From the NCBI GenBank assembly GCA_037130365.1, contig JBAXTE010000005.1, positions 76,274-140,273 of the forward strand: a stretch of DNA of 64,000 bases. The letters are read 5' to 3'. The notes under the pieces are model-generated. The model had not been told where the DNA came from. It did no database searches and was given only the letters and a program-made list of their open reading frames with translations. This document shows positions 54,201-63,042 of the stretch, piece after piece. This DNA is from JBAXTE01 sp037130365 (GTDB taxonomy: Bacteria > Bacteroidota > Bacteroidia > Bacteroidales > WCHB1-69). The translations under genes and the position numbers were made by a program. Positions within the stretch are counted from its first letter, which is position 1. Each line of letters opens with the position of its first letter.

Positions 54201-56391
54201 ATTGAATTTGAATAACAACATTTATTATGTTTCTGGTACTGGTGGTGTATTTGGATTCTTTAATGGCGCAGAAGTTACTGATTTTGCAACCTGGAAAACA
54301 AATACAGGCATGGATGCAAACAGTTTAAATGCTGACCCTTTATTGGTAGCTCCAACTGCCGTTATTCCTAATCTACATTTAACCGTTGGCTCACCTGCCG
54401 AAAGTGCTGGAACTGCTATTGCCTCTGTAACTGATGATATAGATGGTGATGTTAGAGTTGACAATTCTCCTACTGATATTGGTGCCGATGCTGGAATTTA
54501 TGACAACATTACTCCAATGGCTACATTTGTTCCTGCAAATGCAAGCATAAATATTGCCGTTGGAACAACCGTTGAAGTTACATTTAACGAAAATGTTAGA
54601 ATGATTAACAATACAGTTTTAAGCAGTTCAAACATTGCTTCAGTTATTAGCTTCGTTAAAGTTTCTGATAATTCAAGTGTTGCTTATACTGCAACTTGGG
54701 ATGCAGCAACTAAAAAAATTGTAGCTACTCCTACTGGTGCATTAGCTGCTGGTGCAACTTACAAGTTCTCAGTAAGTGGATTAGAGGATTATTCTAACAA
54801 CGTATTAACTGGACCAGATTCAACAAGATTTACTACTCTTGCTTCTTCAGACGCTACATTATCTGATTTAACTTCTGGCGGAACTACAGTTACTGGTTTT
54901 GTTTCAGGCACATATGTTTACAATGTCATTTTGCCTTCGGGAACAACTGTTGTTCCTACCGTGACAGCAGTGACAACTGATGCAAACGCAACAAGAGTAA
55001 TTACTGCTGCTACATCATTACCTGGCTCAACAATTATTGTGGTAACAGCTCAAAATTTAACCACTCAATTAACTTACACAATCAACTACACAGTTGCTGC
55101 TGCTAACGATGCTTCTTTATCCGACTTAAAAGTAAATGGTACTACTGTTACCGGTTTTGCTCCAACGACCTATTCTTACAATGTTGCGTTGCCTTTCGGA
55201 ACAGTAACAGTACCTACCGTGTTAGGAATTGCTTCAGATGCTAATGCAATGGTTACTTATGTTCACGCAACAGCTCTTCCAGGAGTTGATAGTGTGAAGG
55301 TAACAGCTCAAGATGGTGTTACAAAACTGTTGTATTTAGTTCATTTTTCCATAACTCCAGCTGCTACTGATGCTTCATTATCTGATTTAAAAGTAAGCGG
55401 AACTACAGTAACTGGATTTACTCCAACTACTTATTCTTATAATGTGGTTTTACCTTATGGAACGACTGCTGTTCCTCCAGTTACCGCTGTAGCAACTGAT
55501 GCGAATGCAACAATTGTATATGTTCATGCAACAGCTCTTCCAGGAGTAGATAGTGTGAAGGTTACGGCTCAAGATGGTGTTACAAAACTGTTGTATTTAG
55601 TTCATTTTTCCATAACACCAGCTGCTACTGATGCTTCATTATCTGATTTAAAAGTAAGTGGAACTACAGTAACTGGATTTGCTCCAACTACTTATTCTTA
55701 CAACGTAGTATTACCTGCCGGAACTACTGCTGTTCCTCCAGTTACCGCTGTGGCAACTGATGCCAATGCAACAATTACCTATGTTCATGCAGCTGCTCTT
55801 CCAGGAGTTGATAGTGTGAAGGTAACGGCTCAAGATGGCGTTACAAAACTATTGTATTTGGTTCATTTTACTGTTGCAATTCAAACTTATGCAGTTACCT
55901 TTAGTGTTGTGGGAACAAATGGAACATTAGCTGCAACTGTTGACGCTGCTGCAATCACTTCTCCTACTGATGTAAATGTTGGGAAAACTGTAGTGTTTAC
56001 TGCAACACCTGCAACCAATTACAGCGTTAAAGAGTGGAAATTGAATGGAACTGTTGTTTCTGGAAACCTTACAAACACTTATAGCATCGTCAATTTAGCA
56101 GCAACATCAAATGTTACTGTTGAATTTAAACTGAATGTTGGTGTAAATGAAGTAAACGAAAACTTCGTAAGCATCTATCCAAATCCAGCAAATGATGTTG
56201 TAAATGTAAAAATGAACAATACCATCAACAAAATTGAAATTGTTAATATGAACGGTCAAGTTGTTGCTGAATCAGTAATCAACAATAATGAAGGTTCAAT
56301 TAATACCTCAACAATTGCAAACGGTATGTACTTCTTACGCATCGAAACTTCAAATGGAATTACAATGAATAAAATTCAAATTGTAAAGTAA
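51247..56391 (+). CDS. Multidomain T9SS-secreted beta-helix protein
   Basis: 1714 residues. Signal peptide to about 25 (ALSFSGYSYGQ). Then: a choice-of-anchor/cleaved-adhesin-like jelly roll (about 27-200, ESFDGTTYPPTGW ... NNLFVDDISI); a fibronectin III domain (about 205-300); a parallel beta-helix (about 305-1080) sharing with the two giant proteins the opening (GTTGDYPSLTAAFAAIN), FDGRIN and the signature IGGSAPMCGGTPF; an SbsA/Big_5-like Ig domain (about 1093-1200); four cadherin-like sandwich repeats (1202-1543); an InlB-B-like domain (about 1548-1625); and a T9SS sorting domain with YPNPANDVV and the end KIQIVK. Exported and surface-attached or released. No catalytic motif seen. Faces asnS downstream and is closed by its own terminator. 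Confidence 0.94.
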   Translation: MIKSYLKKFIFLLIALSFSGYSYGQFLTESFDGTTYPPTGWTETVITNTNTAPLTGLWERVTTGIYPTCTTHSGAGMIKYNTWDYVAATAGLLISPVVDLTAITPTTIFEFWMYRDNGNATAIDSLSFYINTTASITGATLLGNYNRIRSLSPIETGADGWYKYQVLIPAGFNTATNYLILKGYSGYGNNLFVDDISIKNPVAADAAPTSMTFTGTTINSTTVGWTDNSTNENSFKVYMSTNPTSGFVQVGTEVASTTSAVIGTTYSKTITGLLDNTTYYYKVSAVRDLESAYLTGNITTVAGTISGVKTIGTTGDYPSLTAAFAAINTNGLASSVELSLQADYVSTVETFPITPSPIATSTETIKVYPAAPGLSITSSNAIGTINFDGASYITFDGRINGVGSAALVIENTALTAYTVNFINGSAHNSFKSCSIQGVDTVASSGVVVFSTSNNGIGNSYNTIDSCEVRDGASTPLNAIYAYGTAGAENKNITISNSNIYNFYFNYPISKSPIGIGIFGGNSAWSILNNSFYQTSPRNPAVAVGYNIIYIGAGDNHTISGNNIGGSAPMCGGTPFTLNGLTLANTMYAIRIGASAGVNPNSIQGNTIANISLQSYSTAAGSIRFVGVLSSAGTTNVGTIVGNTIGSNTVTGSILYTNGNSTNTSLIGGVYISVGTGNIQNNTIGGITINATTTSTSAISFYGIFSGGTMANIISNNVIGSNTLANSIQTVAATSTPIQMAGIYTNIGSGTATYNNNIIANIVNNNTPTSGYVLGLRNAGTVVTSITNNNIHDLSSATNNVSNTNLPSLIGISSSNSGANLVISRNSIFNLSNTAPTAAVAVIGIYRSGTGAINGKIEKNLIYNLSANTTSTSAKIYGIMANGGSSSYSNNMIRLGYKTDGSDLTTGLKINGIFDMALTNNYYHNTVYIGGSNVVGVDTTYAFNSLASTGTRNFQNNIFVTTRTNTSGTGKYFAVSVSGTTVNPAGLNLNNNIYYVSGTGGVFGFFNGAEVTDFATWKTNTGMDANSLNADPLLVAPTAVIPNLHLTVGSPAESAGTAIASVTDDIDGDVRVDNSPTDIGADAGIYDNITPMATFVPANASINIAVGTTVEVTFNENVRMINNTVLSSSNIASVISFVKVSDNSSVAYTATWDAATKKIVATPTGALAAGATYKFSVSGLEDYSNNVLTGPDSTRFTTLASSDATLSDLTSGGTTVTGFVSGTYVYNVILPSGTTVVPTVTAVTTDANATRVITAATSLPGSTIIVVTAQNLTTQLTYTINYTVAAANDASLSDLKVNGTTVTGFAPTTYSYNVALPFGTVTVPTVLGIASDANAMVTYVHATALPGVDSVKVTAQDGVTKLLYLVHFSITPAATDASLSDLKVSGTTVTGFTPTTYSYNVVLPYGTTAVPPVTAVATDANATIVYVHATALPGVDSVKVTAQDGVTKLLYLVHFSITPAATDASLSDLKVSGTTVTGFAPTTYSYNVVLPAGTTAVPPVTAVATDANATITYVHAAALPGVDSVKVTAQDGVTKLLYLVHFTVAIQTYAVTFSVVGTNGTLAATVDAAAITSPTDVNVGKTVVFTATPATNYSVKEWKLNGTVVSGNLTNTYSIVNLAATSNVTVEFKLNVGVNEVNENFVSIYPNPANDVVNVKMNNTINKIEIVNMNGQVVAESVINNNEGSINTSTIANGMYFLRIETSNGITMNKIQIVK
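54850..55878 (+). repeat. Four tandem cadherin-like domain repeats within the T9SS gene
   Basis: Units start at 54850 (258 bp, divergent), 55108 (261 bp), 55369 (261 bp) and 55630 (about 249 bp). Each encodes DA(S/T)LSDLxxxGTTVTGF...YxYNVxLP...VTAQ. Units 2 to 4 are nearly identical, with the same ALPGVDSVKVTAQDGVTKLL in each; this indicates recent duplication or gene conversion. Confidence 0.9.
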
Positions 56392-56410
56392 TTTCAAAAT
56401 AAATTCTCAT

Positions 56411-56444
56411 AAAAGAGCTGCCTATTTGGGTGGCTCTTTTTTTA
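56411..56444 (+). terminator. Terminator of the T9SS gene
   Basis: AAAAGAGC (56411-56418) pairs with GCTCTTTT (56433-56440) around an inner loop with partial pairing, followed by further T residues; 20 bp past the stop. Confidence 0.7.
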
Positions 56445-56525
56445 TTATAATAACGTTGTCCATCCAATATTGATGAATTATGGTATTATCTCGAATAGGA
56501 CAAAATATTTTTTTATAGTAATCTT

Positions 56526-56652
56526 ATACCAAATCTTAATATAAAATAGCCCAAAGATATTTTATATGCTAGATTGGTCTAATGCCGCTCGTAGATATAA
56601 ATAGTTCTTTTAAAGTTTGAAAAATGGACTATATTATATCTAGAAGCGGTAT
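56526..56652. mobile_element. MITE-like element, copy 2
   Basis: 127 bp between ATACC (56526) and GGTAT (56652). As in copy 1 (9624-9752), TAATATAAA stands at offset 11 from the left end and TGGACTA begins 23 bases before GGTAT at the right end. The 28-bp terminal inverted repeats share ATACC and A(G/T)CCCA or AGTCCA at matching offsets. Internally ATATAAAATA (56539-56548) pairs with TATTTTATAT (56558-56567). Non-coding, located between the T9SS gene and asnS. Confidence 0.55.
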
Positions 56653-56732
56653 TATCGCTTTTTCAGGTTTTTTAGCTTGTCGAAATTGGCAAAATCGGGA
56701 TTTTTTTTGTTATTTTGTAAAAAAAATAGAAT

Positions 56733-58139
56733 ATGGAAAAGATACAGAGGTCTGTCATTATTGATTTAATAAAGAATCCACAAGCAGTTGGAGTTAACAA
56801 CCCAGTAAATGTAAAAGGATGGGTGCGCACTAAACGGTCAAATAAAGAGGTTGCTTTTATTGCTTTAAACGATGGGTCAATTATTCATAATATACAAGTA
56901 GTCGTTAATCTTGCTGATTTTTCCGAAGAATTATTAAAACTAATTACCACAGGTAGTTGTATTAATGTAAATGGTGTTTTGGTGGAATCGCCAGCTCAAG
57001 GACAAGCTATGGAAATTGCAGCCAAGGAAATTGAAATTTTTGGAGTTGCTGATTCCGAAAAATATCCACTGCAAAAAAAAGGACATACTTTAGAGTTTTT
57101 AAGAGAAATTGCTCATCTTCGTCCACGTACAAATACTTTTGGAGCAGTTCTTAGAATCCGTCATCACTTAGCTTTTGCTTTGCATAAATATTATAATGAT
57201 CGTGGTTTCTTTTATCTTCATACTCCAATTATCACGGGTTCGGATGCCGAAGGTGCTGGCGCTATGTTTAGAGTAACAACGCTCGATTTAAATAATATTC
57301 CAAAGACTCCAGAAGGAAAAGTTGACGTAACTCAAGATTTCTTCGGAAAAGAGACCAACCTCACAGTTTCTGGTCAGTTAGAAGCTGAATTAGGAGCCTT
57401 AGCGCTGGGAAAAGTGTATACTTTTGGACCTACTTTTAGAGCCGAAAACTCCAACACTCCTCGACATTTAGCAGAATTCTGGATGAACGAACCAGAAGTT
57501 GCTTTTAACGATATTACCGATAATATGAATTTGGCGGAAGATTTTATCAAATATTTGGTGAAATACGCTTTGGATTATTGCATGGACGATCTTCAGTTTC
57601 TTAACAATATGTACGACAAAGAGTTGATTGAGCGTTTGAATGCCGTAATTTCAACCGATTTTATAAGAGCCACTTATACCGAAGCTGTAGAAATTTTAAT
57701 AGCATCGGGCCAAAAATTTGAGTTCAAAGTTGAGTGGGGAGTGGATCTTCAATCAGAACACGAACGTTATTTGGTAGAAAAACATTTTGGTAAACCCGTA
57801 ATTCTTACCGATTATCCTAAAAAGATTAAAGCTTTTTATATGAAGCAAAATGAGGACGGAAAAACGGTACGTGCTATGGATATACTCTTCCCAAAAATTG
57901 GAGAAATTATAGGTGGCTCGCAACGGGAGGAAAATTTAGAAAAACTTACTTCTTGGGCCGAAGAAATGGGAATTCCAGAAAAGGATATCTGGTGGTATCT
58001 CGACACTCGTCGATTTGGCACTGCACCACATAGTGGCTATGGATTAGGATTTGAACGATTGGTGTTATTTGTTACAGGAATGTCAAATATCCGCGACGTA
58101 ATTCCGTTCCCAAGAACTCCTCAAAATGCAGAATTTTAA
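56733..58139 (+). CDS. asnS: Asparaginyl-tRNA synthetase
   Basis: 468 residues, the family's usual length (466 in E. coli). Class II synthetase: N-terminal OB fold for the anticodon (about 20-105, VKGWVRTKRSNKEVAFIALNDGS), then the core with HLRPRTNTFGAVLRIR, the motif 2 block FRAENSNTPRHLAEFWMNEPE and motif 3 GYGLGFERLVLFVTG. The RHLAEFWM sequence is diagnostic for AsnRS against AspRS. Having asnS means Asn-tRNA can be made directly without the GatCAB route. rpoN follows 62 bp downstream and could be co-transcribed. Confidence 0.98.
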   Translation: MEKIQRSVIIDLIKNPQAVGVNNPVNVKGWVRTKRSNKEVAFIALNDGSIIHNIQVVVNLADFSEELLKLITTGSCINVNGVLVESPAQGQAMEIAAKEIEIFGVADSEKYPLQKKGHTLEFLREIAHLRPRTNTFGAVLRIRHHLAFALHKYYNDRGFFYLHTPIITGSDAEGAGAMFRVTTLDLNNIPKTPEGKVDVTQDFFGKETNLTVSGQLEAELGALALGKVYTFGPTFRAENSNTPRHLAEFWMNEPEVAFNDITDNMNLAEDFIKYLVKYALDYCMDDLQFLNNMYDKELIERLNAVISTDFIRATYTEAVEILIASGQKFEFKVEWGVDLQSEHERYLVEKHFGKPVILTDYPKKIKAFYMKQNEDGKTVRAMDILFPKIGEIIGGSQREENLEKLTSWAEEMGIPEKDIWWYLDTRRFGTAPHSGYGLGFERLVLFVTGMSNIRDVIPFPRTPQNAEF

Positions 58140-58201
58140 TTAAACCTATTGACCTAAGGAAATATTTTTAGTAACTTGCAAGAAAAACTCAGAGTTGACG
58201 T

Positions 58202-59683
58202 ATGATTCATCAAAGACTTGAACAAAAACAGCTTCAAAAGCTCTCTCCACAGCAAATTTTGCTGATGAAGCTATTGCAGGTGCCTGCGGTTTCGCTAGAA
58301 CAACGAATTAAACAAGAAATTGAAGAAAATCCTGCCCTCGACGACGAAACAGACGATGAACTCGATGTTCCTAATCAAGATATTGAAACTTCCGAATCTC
58401 AAGAAGAGAAAGATGATTTTGACGAAAAGCAAGAAAATGAATTTGATTTTACCGATTACTTTGATTCCGAAGATTACGATATCCCTGATTATAAACTAAA
58501 CATAAACAACCATAGTCCAGACGAAGAGCGGAAGGAACGCCCAATGGTAAGTGGAAGTTCTAGTCACGAAACACTAATCGATCAGCTTGGAATGCTCACA
58601 AATAGCGATAACGAAATGGCTATTGCAGTTCAACTTATTGGCAACTTAGAAGATTATGGCTATTTAACTCGTGAACTTGATGCAATTGTAGATGATTTAG
58701 CCTTTAATCTAAACATTCACGTTACTATTCAAGAAGTTGAAAGAGTTTTGGAGGAAGTTATTCATCAATTAGATCCAGCAGGAATTGGCGCTCGAAACCT
58801 ACAAGAATGCCTATTAATTCAACTTAAACGTAATGAATCCTTAAATACTAAATCTATACAATTGGCCAGAAAGGTGATTGAAAAATATTTTAATGAATTT
58901 AGTAAAAAACATTACGAAAAGATAATTGCCGCTATCGGTTGCTCAGAAGAAGAATTTAAGAGCGCACTCAGCGAAATCCTAAAGTTAAATCCCAAGCCCG
59001 GTGGAGTTTCTACCGAAAATCAAGGAAATAATTATATCATTCCCGATTTTTACATCAGCACCGCCAACGAAAAATTGGAGCTAACTTTACATCAGCGAAA
59101 TTCTCCAGAACTCCGAATTAACAACACCTACAAACAAATGTATGAGCAATTCGGACAGGCTTCAGAAAAACCATCCAGAAGTAAGCAAGAAGCCGCTCAA
59201 TTTGTACGTCAAAAAATTGACTCTGCAAAATGGTTTATTGAGGCAATTGAGCAACGAAAAAACACATTGCAAAAAACGATGGAGACCATTATGAAGTTTC
59301 AAGAAGAATACTTTTTAACTGGAAACGACCAGCGCTTGAAACCTATGATTTTGAAAGATATTGCCGAAATAATAAATATGGATATCTCTACTGTTTCGCG
59401 CGTGGTGAATAGTAAATATGTTCAAACTCCCTTCGGCACTTTTTTACTTAAAGCATTTTTTTCCGAATCACTATCAACAGATTCTGGCGAAGAGGTTTCC
59501 TCAAAAGAGGTAAAGAAAATTCTAACTGATTGTATTGATGCCGAAGACAAACATAAACCCATCACAGACGATGAATTGAGTAAAATTCTTAATGGACGCG
59601 GATATCACATTGCGCGAAGAACGATTGCTAAATACCGCGAACAACTAGGGATTCCGGTAGCTCGTATGCGTAAAGAATTATAG
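58202..59683 (+). CDS. rpoN: RNA polymerase sigma-54 factor
   Basis: 493 residues. Region I at the N-terminus (KLSPQQILLMKLLQVP, then LEQRIKQEIEENPAL) contacts the activator ATPase. An acidic region II (about 45-110) is followed by the core-binding domain, the helix-turn-helix (MDISTVSRVVNSKYVQTPFG) and the RpoN box ARRTIAKYRE (about residues 470-479) that binds the -24 element. All expected parts are present. It directs genes that need enhancer-binding proteins; none of those is in the window. No -24/-12 promoter was recognised near the genes here. Confidence 0.98.
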   Translation: MIHQRLEQKQLQKLSPQQILLMKLLQVPAVSLEQRIKQEIEENPALDDETDDELDVPNQDIETSESQEEKDDFDEKQENEFDFTDYFDSEDYDIPDYKLNINNHSPDEERKERPMVSGSSSHETLIDQLGMLTNSDNEMAIAVQLIGNLEDYGYLTRELDAIVDDLAFNLNIHVTIQEVERVLEEVIHQLDPAGIGARNLQECLLIQLKRNESLNTKSIQLARKVIEKYFNEFSKKHYEKIIAAIGCSEEEFKSALSEILKLNPKPGGVSTENQGNNYIIPDFYISTANEKLELTLHQRNSPELRINNTYKQMYEQFGQASEKPSRSKQEAAQFVRQKIDSAKWFIEAIEQRKNTLQKTMETIMKFQEEYFLTGNDQRLKPMILKDIAEIINMDISTVSRVVNSKYVQTPFGTFLLKAFFSESLSTDSGEEVSSKEVKKILTDCIDAEDKHKPITDDELSKILNGRGYHIARRTIAKYREQLGIPVARMRKEL

Positions 59684-59777
59684 TATTTATTAATTTCTGT
59701 TTTGTAGAATGTAGCTGTTTTACAAGCTCAAATTTCTAAATTTTTCTTCAATCAATAGAATAAAGATTAACCAAAAA

Positions 59778-60389
59778 ATGATCAAAAAACCAATATTAGC
59801 CCAAGCCATTTCAGTAGTTTTTCATCCAATTTTATGGACTTTTTATGTGCTAGTTTTTATGTCATATTCCTATCATTATGTGTTTACAAAGCCCGAAGGA
59901 ATGTGGATGTTTTTAGGTACAGGATTTTTTATGATGGTGGTTGCTCCGCTGATGATGATTTTGTTGTTGATAAAAATCAAAGTGGTAACATCTTTAGAAA
60001 TTAACGAGCGAAGAGAACGGTCGCTGCCAATGTTTATTGTTGGTTTATCGTACTATTTATCGTACACAGTCTTTAAATCTATTCATCTTCCCGATTTGTT
60101 TAACTTGCTATTGTTGGGCTCTACAATGCTCGTTATTATTGCAATGTTGATTACTTTTTTCTGGAAAATAAGTTTGCATTTGCTTTCTCTGGGAGGAATT
60201 TTAGGATTTTTTCTAGCGATTGGTTTTCGGTATAACATCAATTTTTTAATCGTAATTATTCCATTAGTTTTTATTGCTGGTTTAGTTGGTTATGCTCGAT
60301 TAAAACTTGAAGCACATACGCCATCGCAAGTATATTTAGGCTTTTCAATTGGCGCTTTTGTTATGTTTTTGGTATTTATTCTCCTTTGA
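59778..60389 (+). CDS. PAP2-superfamily-like membrane protein with altered active site
   Basis: 203 residues, about six membrane segments. The order of three polar motifs matches PAP2 phosphatases in position but not in residues: ERRERSLP (about 76-83) for K-x6-RP, KISLHLLS (about 131-138) for PSGH and ARLKLEAHTPSQVYLG (about 173-188) for SR-x5-H-x3-D. One His of the second motif and the His of the third are retained, while the final Asp is replaced by Gln. Such proteins are common in Bacteroidota and annotated as PA-phosphatase-like or hypothetical; lipid phosphatase activity is uncertain. It follows rpoN with a 94-bp gap. Confidence 0.8.
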   Translation: MIKKPILAQAISVVFHPILWTFYVLVFMSYSYHYVFTKPEGMWMFLGTGFFMMVVAPLMMILLLIKIKVVTSLEINERRERSLPMFIVGLSYYLSYTVFKSIHLPDLFNLLLLGSTMLVIIAMLITFFWKISLHLLSLGGILGFFLAIGFRYNINFLIVIIPLVFIAGLVGYARLKLEAHTPSQVYLGFSIGAFVMFLVFILL

Positions 60390-60448
60390 TTTTTTTAAAA
60401 GTTCCGTTTGATTTAAACTGTTGCATAAAACAGATTGAATTGATTATT

Positions 60449-60479
60449 TTTGTTCACCCAATAAATTAATGTAAGTTTG
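60449..60479 (+). promoter_or_regulatory. Consensus promoter of the methyltransferase gene
   Basis: TTTG (60449-60452), exactly 19 bp, TAAGTTTG (60472-60479), then the ATG at 60513. The best promoter match in the window. A second -7-like TATTTTTG (60445-60452) overlaps the -33. Confidence 0.75.
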
Positions 60480-60512
60480 CATACATCGATTAACTAGTAC
60501 AAAAGAAATTTT

Positions 60513-61298
60513 ATGGATTTAAAAGAATATACCACCCAAGTAGACGGTGAAAAAATGAATCACCCTTGGGAATACGCTCGATTTGAAGTTGTTTCAGATA
60601 TCTTAAAACGTCATCTTACCCCCAAATACAATAGCATTTTAGACGTAGGTTGTGGTGACGGATTTTTTCTAGAACAACTCTCTGCAAACTATAAAAACAT
60701 GCGCTTTGTGGCAGTGGATATTGCTTTTGATGATGAAATGATTGAGTTTTTCAGCAAAAAATATCAAAAATCAAATGTAGCTTTTTACAAAGAAATGCCA
60801 AGTTCTGTGGATGGAGTTACTAGTACAGATGCCGTTTTACTCCTCGATGTAATTGAGCACATTGAAGATGATATAACTTTTTTGAAGGGATTAGCCGCAG
60901 AACCAATTGTAGGCAACGACACGTTATTTATGATTTCAGTTCCGGCATATCAAGGATTATTTTGTTCGCACGATGTTTGGTTAGGGCATTATCGACGATA
61001 TACCACAAAAATGCTAAGAGAACATGCCAATCAAGCAGGATTAGAAATTGTTGAAACTGGATATTTTTTCAAATCATTGCTGTTGCCTCGAACGATTCAG
61101 GTGTTGAAAGAAAAAATTGTAAAACCAAAAATAGATAATGTAACAGGTATCGGTGATTGGAAAGGTGGAAAAACTGCCGCTAAAATTATGAAATCTATTC
61201 TCGTATTTGATTATCAGGTTTCCCGATTCTTCAGATTCTTTGGACTCCGTTTGCCTGGCTTATCATGCTATGCCGTTTGCAAAAAGAAAACAATGTAA
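60513..61298 (+). CDS. Class I SAM-dependent methyltransferase
   Basis: 261 residues. Motif I SILDVGCGDGFFLEQL (about 41-56) binds SAM, VAVDIAFD is the acidic end of strand 2, and LLLDVIEHIEDD is motif II with the post-II His. The middle part GHYRRYTTKMLREHANQAGLEIVE matches methyltransferases found in sugar or lipid biosynthesis clusters (Methyltransf_11/23 types). The C-terminal 50 residues are hydrophobic and aromatic, perhaps peripheral to the membrane. The substrate is not identifiable and no neighbour reveals it. Transcribed alone from a strong promoter. Confidence 0.88.
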   Translation: MDLKEYTTQVDGEKMNHPWEYARFEVVSDILKRHLTPKYNSILDVGCGDGFFLEQLSANYKNMRFVAVDIAFDDEMIEFFSKKYQKSNVAFYKEMPSSVDGVTSTDAVLLLDVIEHIEDDITFLKGLAAEPIVGNDTLFMISVPAYQGLFCSHDVWLGHYRRYTTKMLREHANQAGLEIVETGYFFKSLLLPRTIQVLKEKIVKPKIDNVTGIGDWKGGKTAAKIMKSILVFDYQVSRFFRFFGLRLPGLSCYAVCKKKTM

Positions 61299-61449
61299 AT
61301 CTTCGCAAATTTATTTCTCTATAACGTGTTTTAGATTCAATATCCTCGCTCTAATTGAAAAAAACCCTAAAAAATCAAAATATTTCGTAGGTTTTTCAAT
61401 TATTTTGTGTTAATTTGCATATAGGAAAACAACATCAAACAATTGAGTT

Positions 61450-63042
61450 ATGAATTTTTATAGGGCAAATATTAAAATTTTAATTTTCATTGCTATAGTT
61501 TTTGGGCTAAGCAATGTAATCTCCGCACAAACGCTAAAGCGAGATTCTGCATTAGTTTCAATAGATAGTGCCGAAACTCAACAATTTTGCAATACCGCTG
61601 CTAGTCAATTAGATAGTCTTCTTAATATTTGGTATATTAAACAAAGTGTCAAATCAAATACCAGTAATTATAGCTCTATTAATGATGTGGGAATTTCATA
61701 TTCAGATTCAATTTATGCAAAGCGACTTGCAGAAATTCCCTCCATAATTCCACTCACTTATAACAAAGAAGTTAGAGGTTTTATTGAAATGTATTGTGTA
61801 AGAAAGCGAAAACTTGCGGGAATAATCGTTGGATTAACCAAATATTACTTCCCGATGTACGAAGAAATTATGGAACAAAATGGAGTTCCTCATGAATTAA
61901 AATATCTCTCAATAATTGAGTCCGCTTTAAATCCAAATGCAGTATCATGTGTTGGAGCAACAGGGTTGTGGCAATTTATGTTTTCTACTGGAAGAATGTA
62001 TGGATTAGAGGTGAACACGTTTGTAGATGCCCGAAAAGATCCAGTAAGAGCTACTCATGCTGCTGCTAGATATTTAAACGATTTACATAAAATATACAAT
62101 GATTGGATTTTGGCCATAGCCGCATACAATTGTGGTCCAGGTAACGTAAACAAAGCAATTCGTAGAGCTGGTGGAAAAACAGATTTTTGGGAAATATATT
62201 ACTTTTTACCTAAAGAAACCCGTGGATATGTGCCTGCATACATTGCCGCAACCTATATGATGAACTACTACGATAAGCACAATATAATTCCAGTTAAAAT
62301 AACGATGCCAGTGCTTACCGACACCGTTGTGGTTAACAAAGAAGTTCATCTTCAGCAGATTGCAGCTGTGTTAAATATTCCAATCGAAGAAATGAGGTCG
62401 TTAAACCCTCAATATAAGCGAGATATTGTTCCAGCTTATAAAGATTCATATTCTATAATTTTACCTCCTAATAAAGCCATTGAGTTTACCACTCTTCGTG
62501 ATTCAATTCATCGTTATAACTATAGCACTTATTTTACACCAATGAGGGTTGTCGATATTGAATCTCAAAACACTAATCCAGCTTTGAATGTGGCTCAACT
62601 TAAAAAGAAGTATCATCTTGTGCGAAAGGGCGAAACATTAGCCTCAATAGCAAAAACTTATGGTATTGCTGTGGGAGAAATAAAGTATATGAATAAAATC
62701 AGAGGAAAATATGTCGCACCGGGTAAGCAAATTGTTGTTGGATATTCTCCCATAGAAAAAAATCTAGCTACCAAAAAAGTGGATACAGCCATCACCCCAA
62801 AAGCTACTTTGCTTTCTGCAGATAGCTCAAGAGCTGCTATTACAACTCCTTCTGATAGTTTGTTAGTTGCCAAAAAGCCTGTTTTTAAAGGATATCATTA
62901 TTACAAAGTAGCTGCTGGTGATACCATTTGGAGCATTGCTAAAAAATTTCCAGGTATTACCCACATAGATATTCTTAATAATAATAAGCTAAAACAAGGG
63001 CAAATTCAGGCAGGACAAGTGTTGAAAATCCCGAAAGGATAA
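61450..63042 (+). CDS. mltD: MltD-like membrane-bound lytic transglycosylase with LysM domains
   Basis: 530 residues. Signal peptide to about 26 (SNVISAQ). The transglycosylase (SLT) domain covers about 145-290, with the catalytic Glu157 in SIIESALNPNAVS, then GATGLWQFM, and AIAAYNCGPGNVNKAI, all diagnostic. Two clear LysM domains bind peptidoglycan (about 388-432, YHLVRKGETLASIAKTYGI; about 482-530, YYKVAAGDTIWSIAKKF), and a degenerate LysM-like unit may lie at about 300-345 (HLQQIAAVLNIPIEEM). Cleaves glycan strands, forming anhydromuramyl ends. Bacteroidota relatives usually carry this SLT-LysM order. No terminator was recognised after it. Confidence 0.95.
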   Translation: MNFYRANIKILIFIAIVFGLSNVISAQTLKRDSALVSIDSAETQQFCNTAASQLDSLLNIWYIKQSVKSNTSNYSSINDVGISYSDSIYAKRLAEIPSIIPLTYNKEVRGFIEMYCVRKRKLAGIIVGLTKYYFPMYEEIMEQNGVPHELKYLSIIESALNPNAVSCVGATGLWQFMFSTGRMYGLEVNTFVDARKDPVRATHAAARYLNDLHKIYNDWILAIAAYNCGPGNVNKAIRRAGGKTDFWEIYYFLPKETRGYVPAYIAATYMMNYYDKHNIIPVKITMPVLTDTVVVNKEVHLQQIAAVLNIPIEEMRSLNPQYKRDIVPAYKDSYSIILPPNKAIEFTTLRDSIHRYNYSTYFTPMRVVDIESQNTNPALNVAQLKKKYHLVRKGETLASIAKTYGIAVGEIKYMNKIRGKYVAPGKQIVVGYSPIEKNLATKKVDTAITPKATLLSADSSRAAITTPSDSLLVAKKPVFKGYHYYKVAAGDTIWSIAKKFPGITHIDILNNNKLKQGQIQAGQVLKIPKG

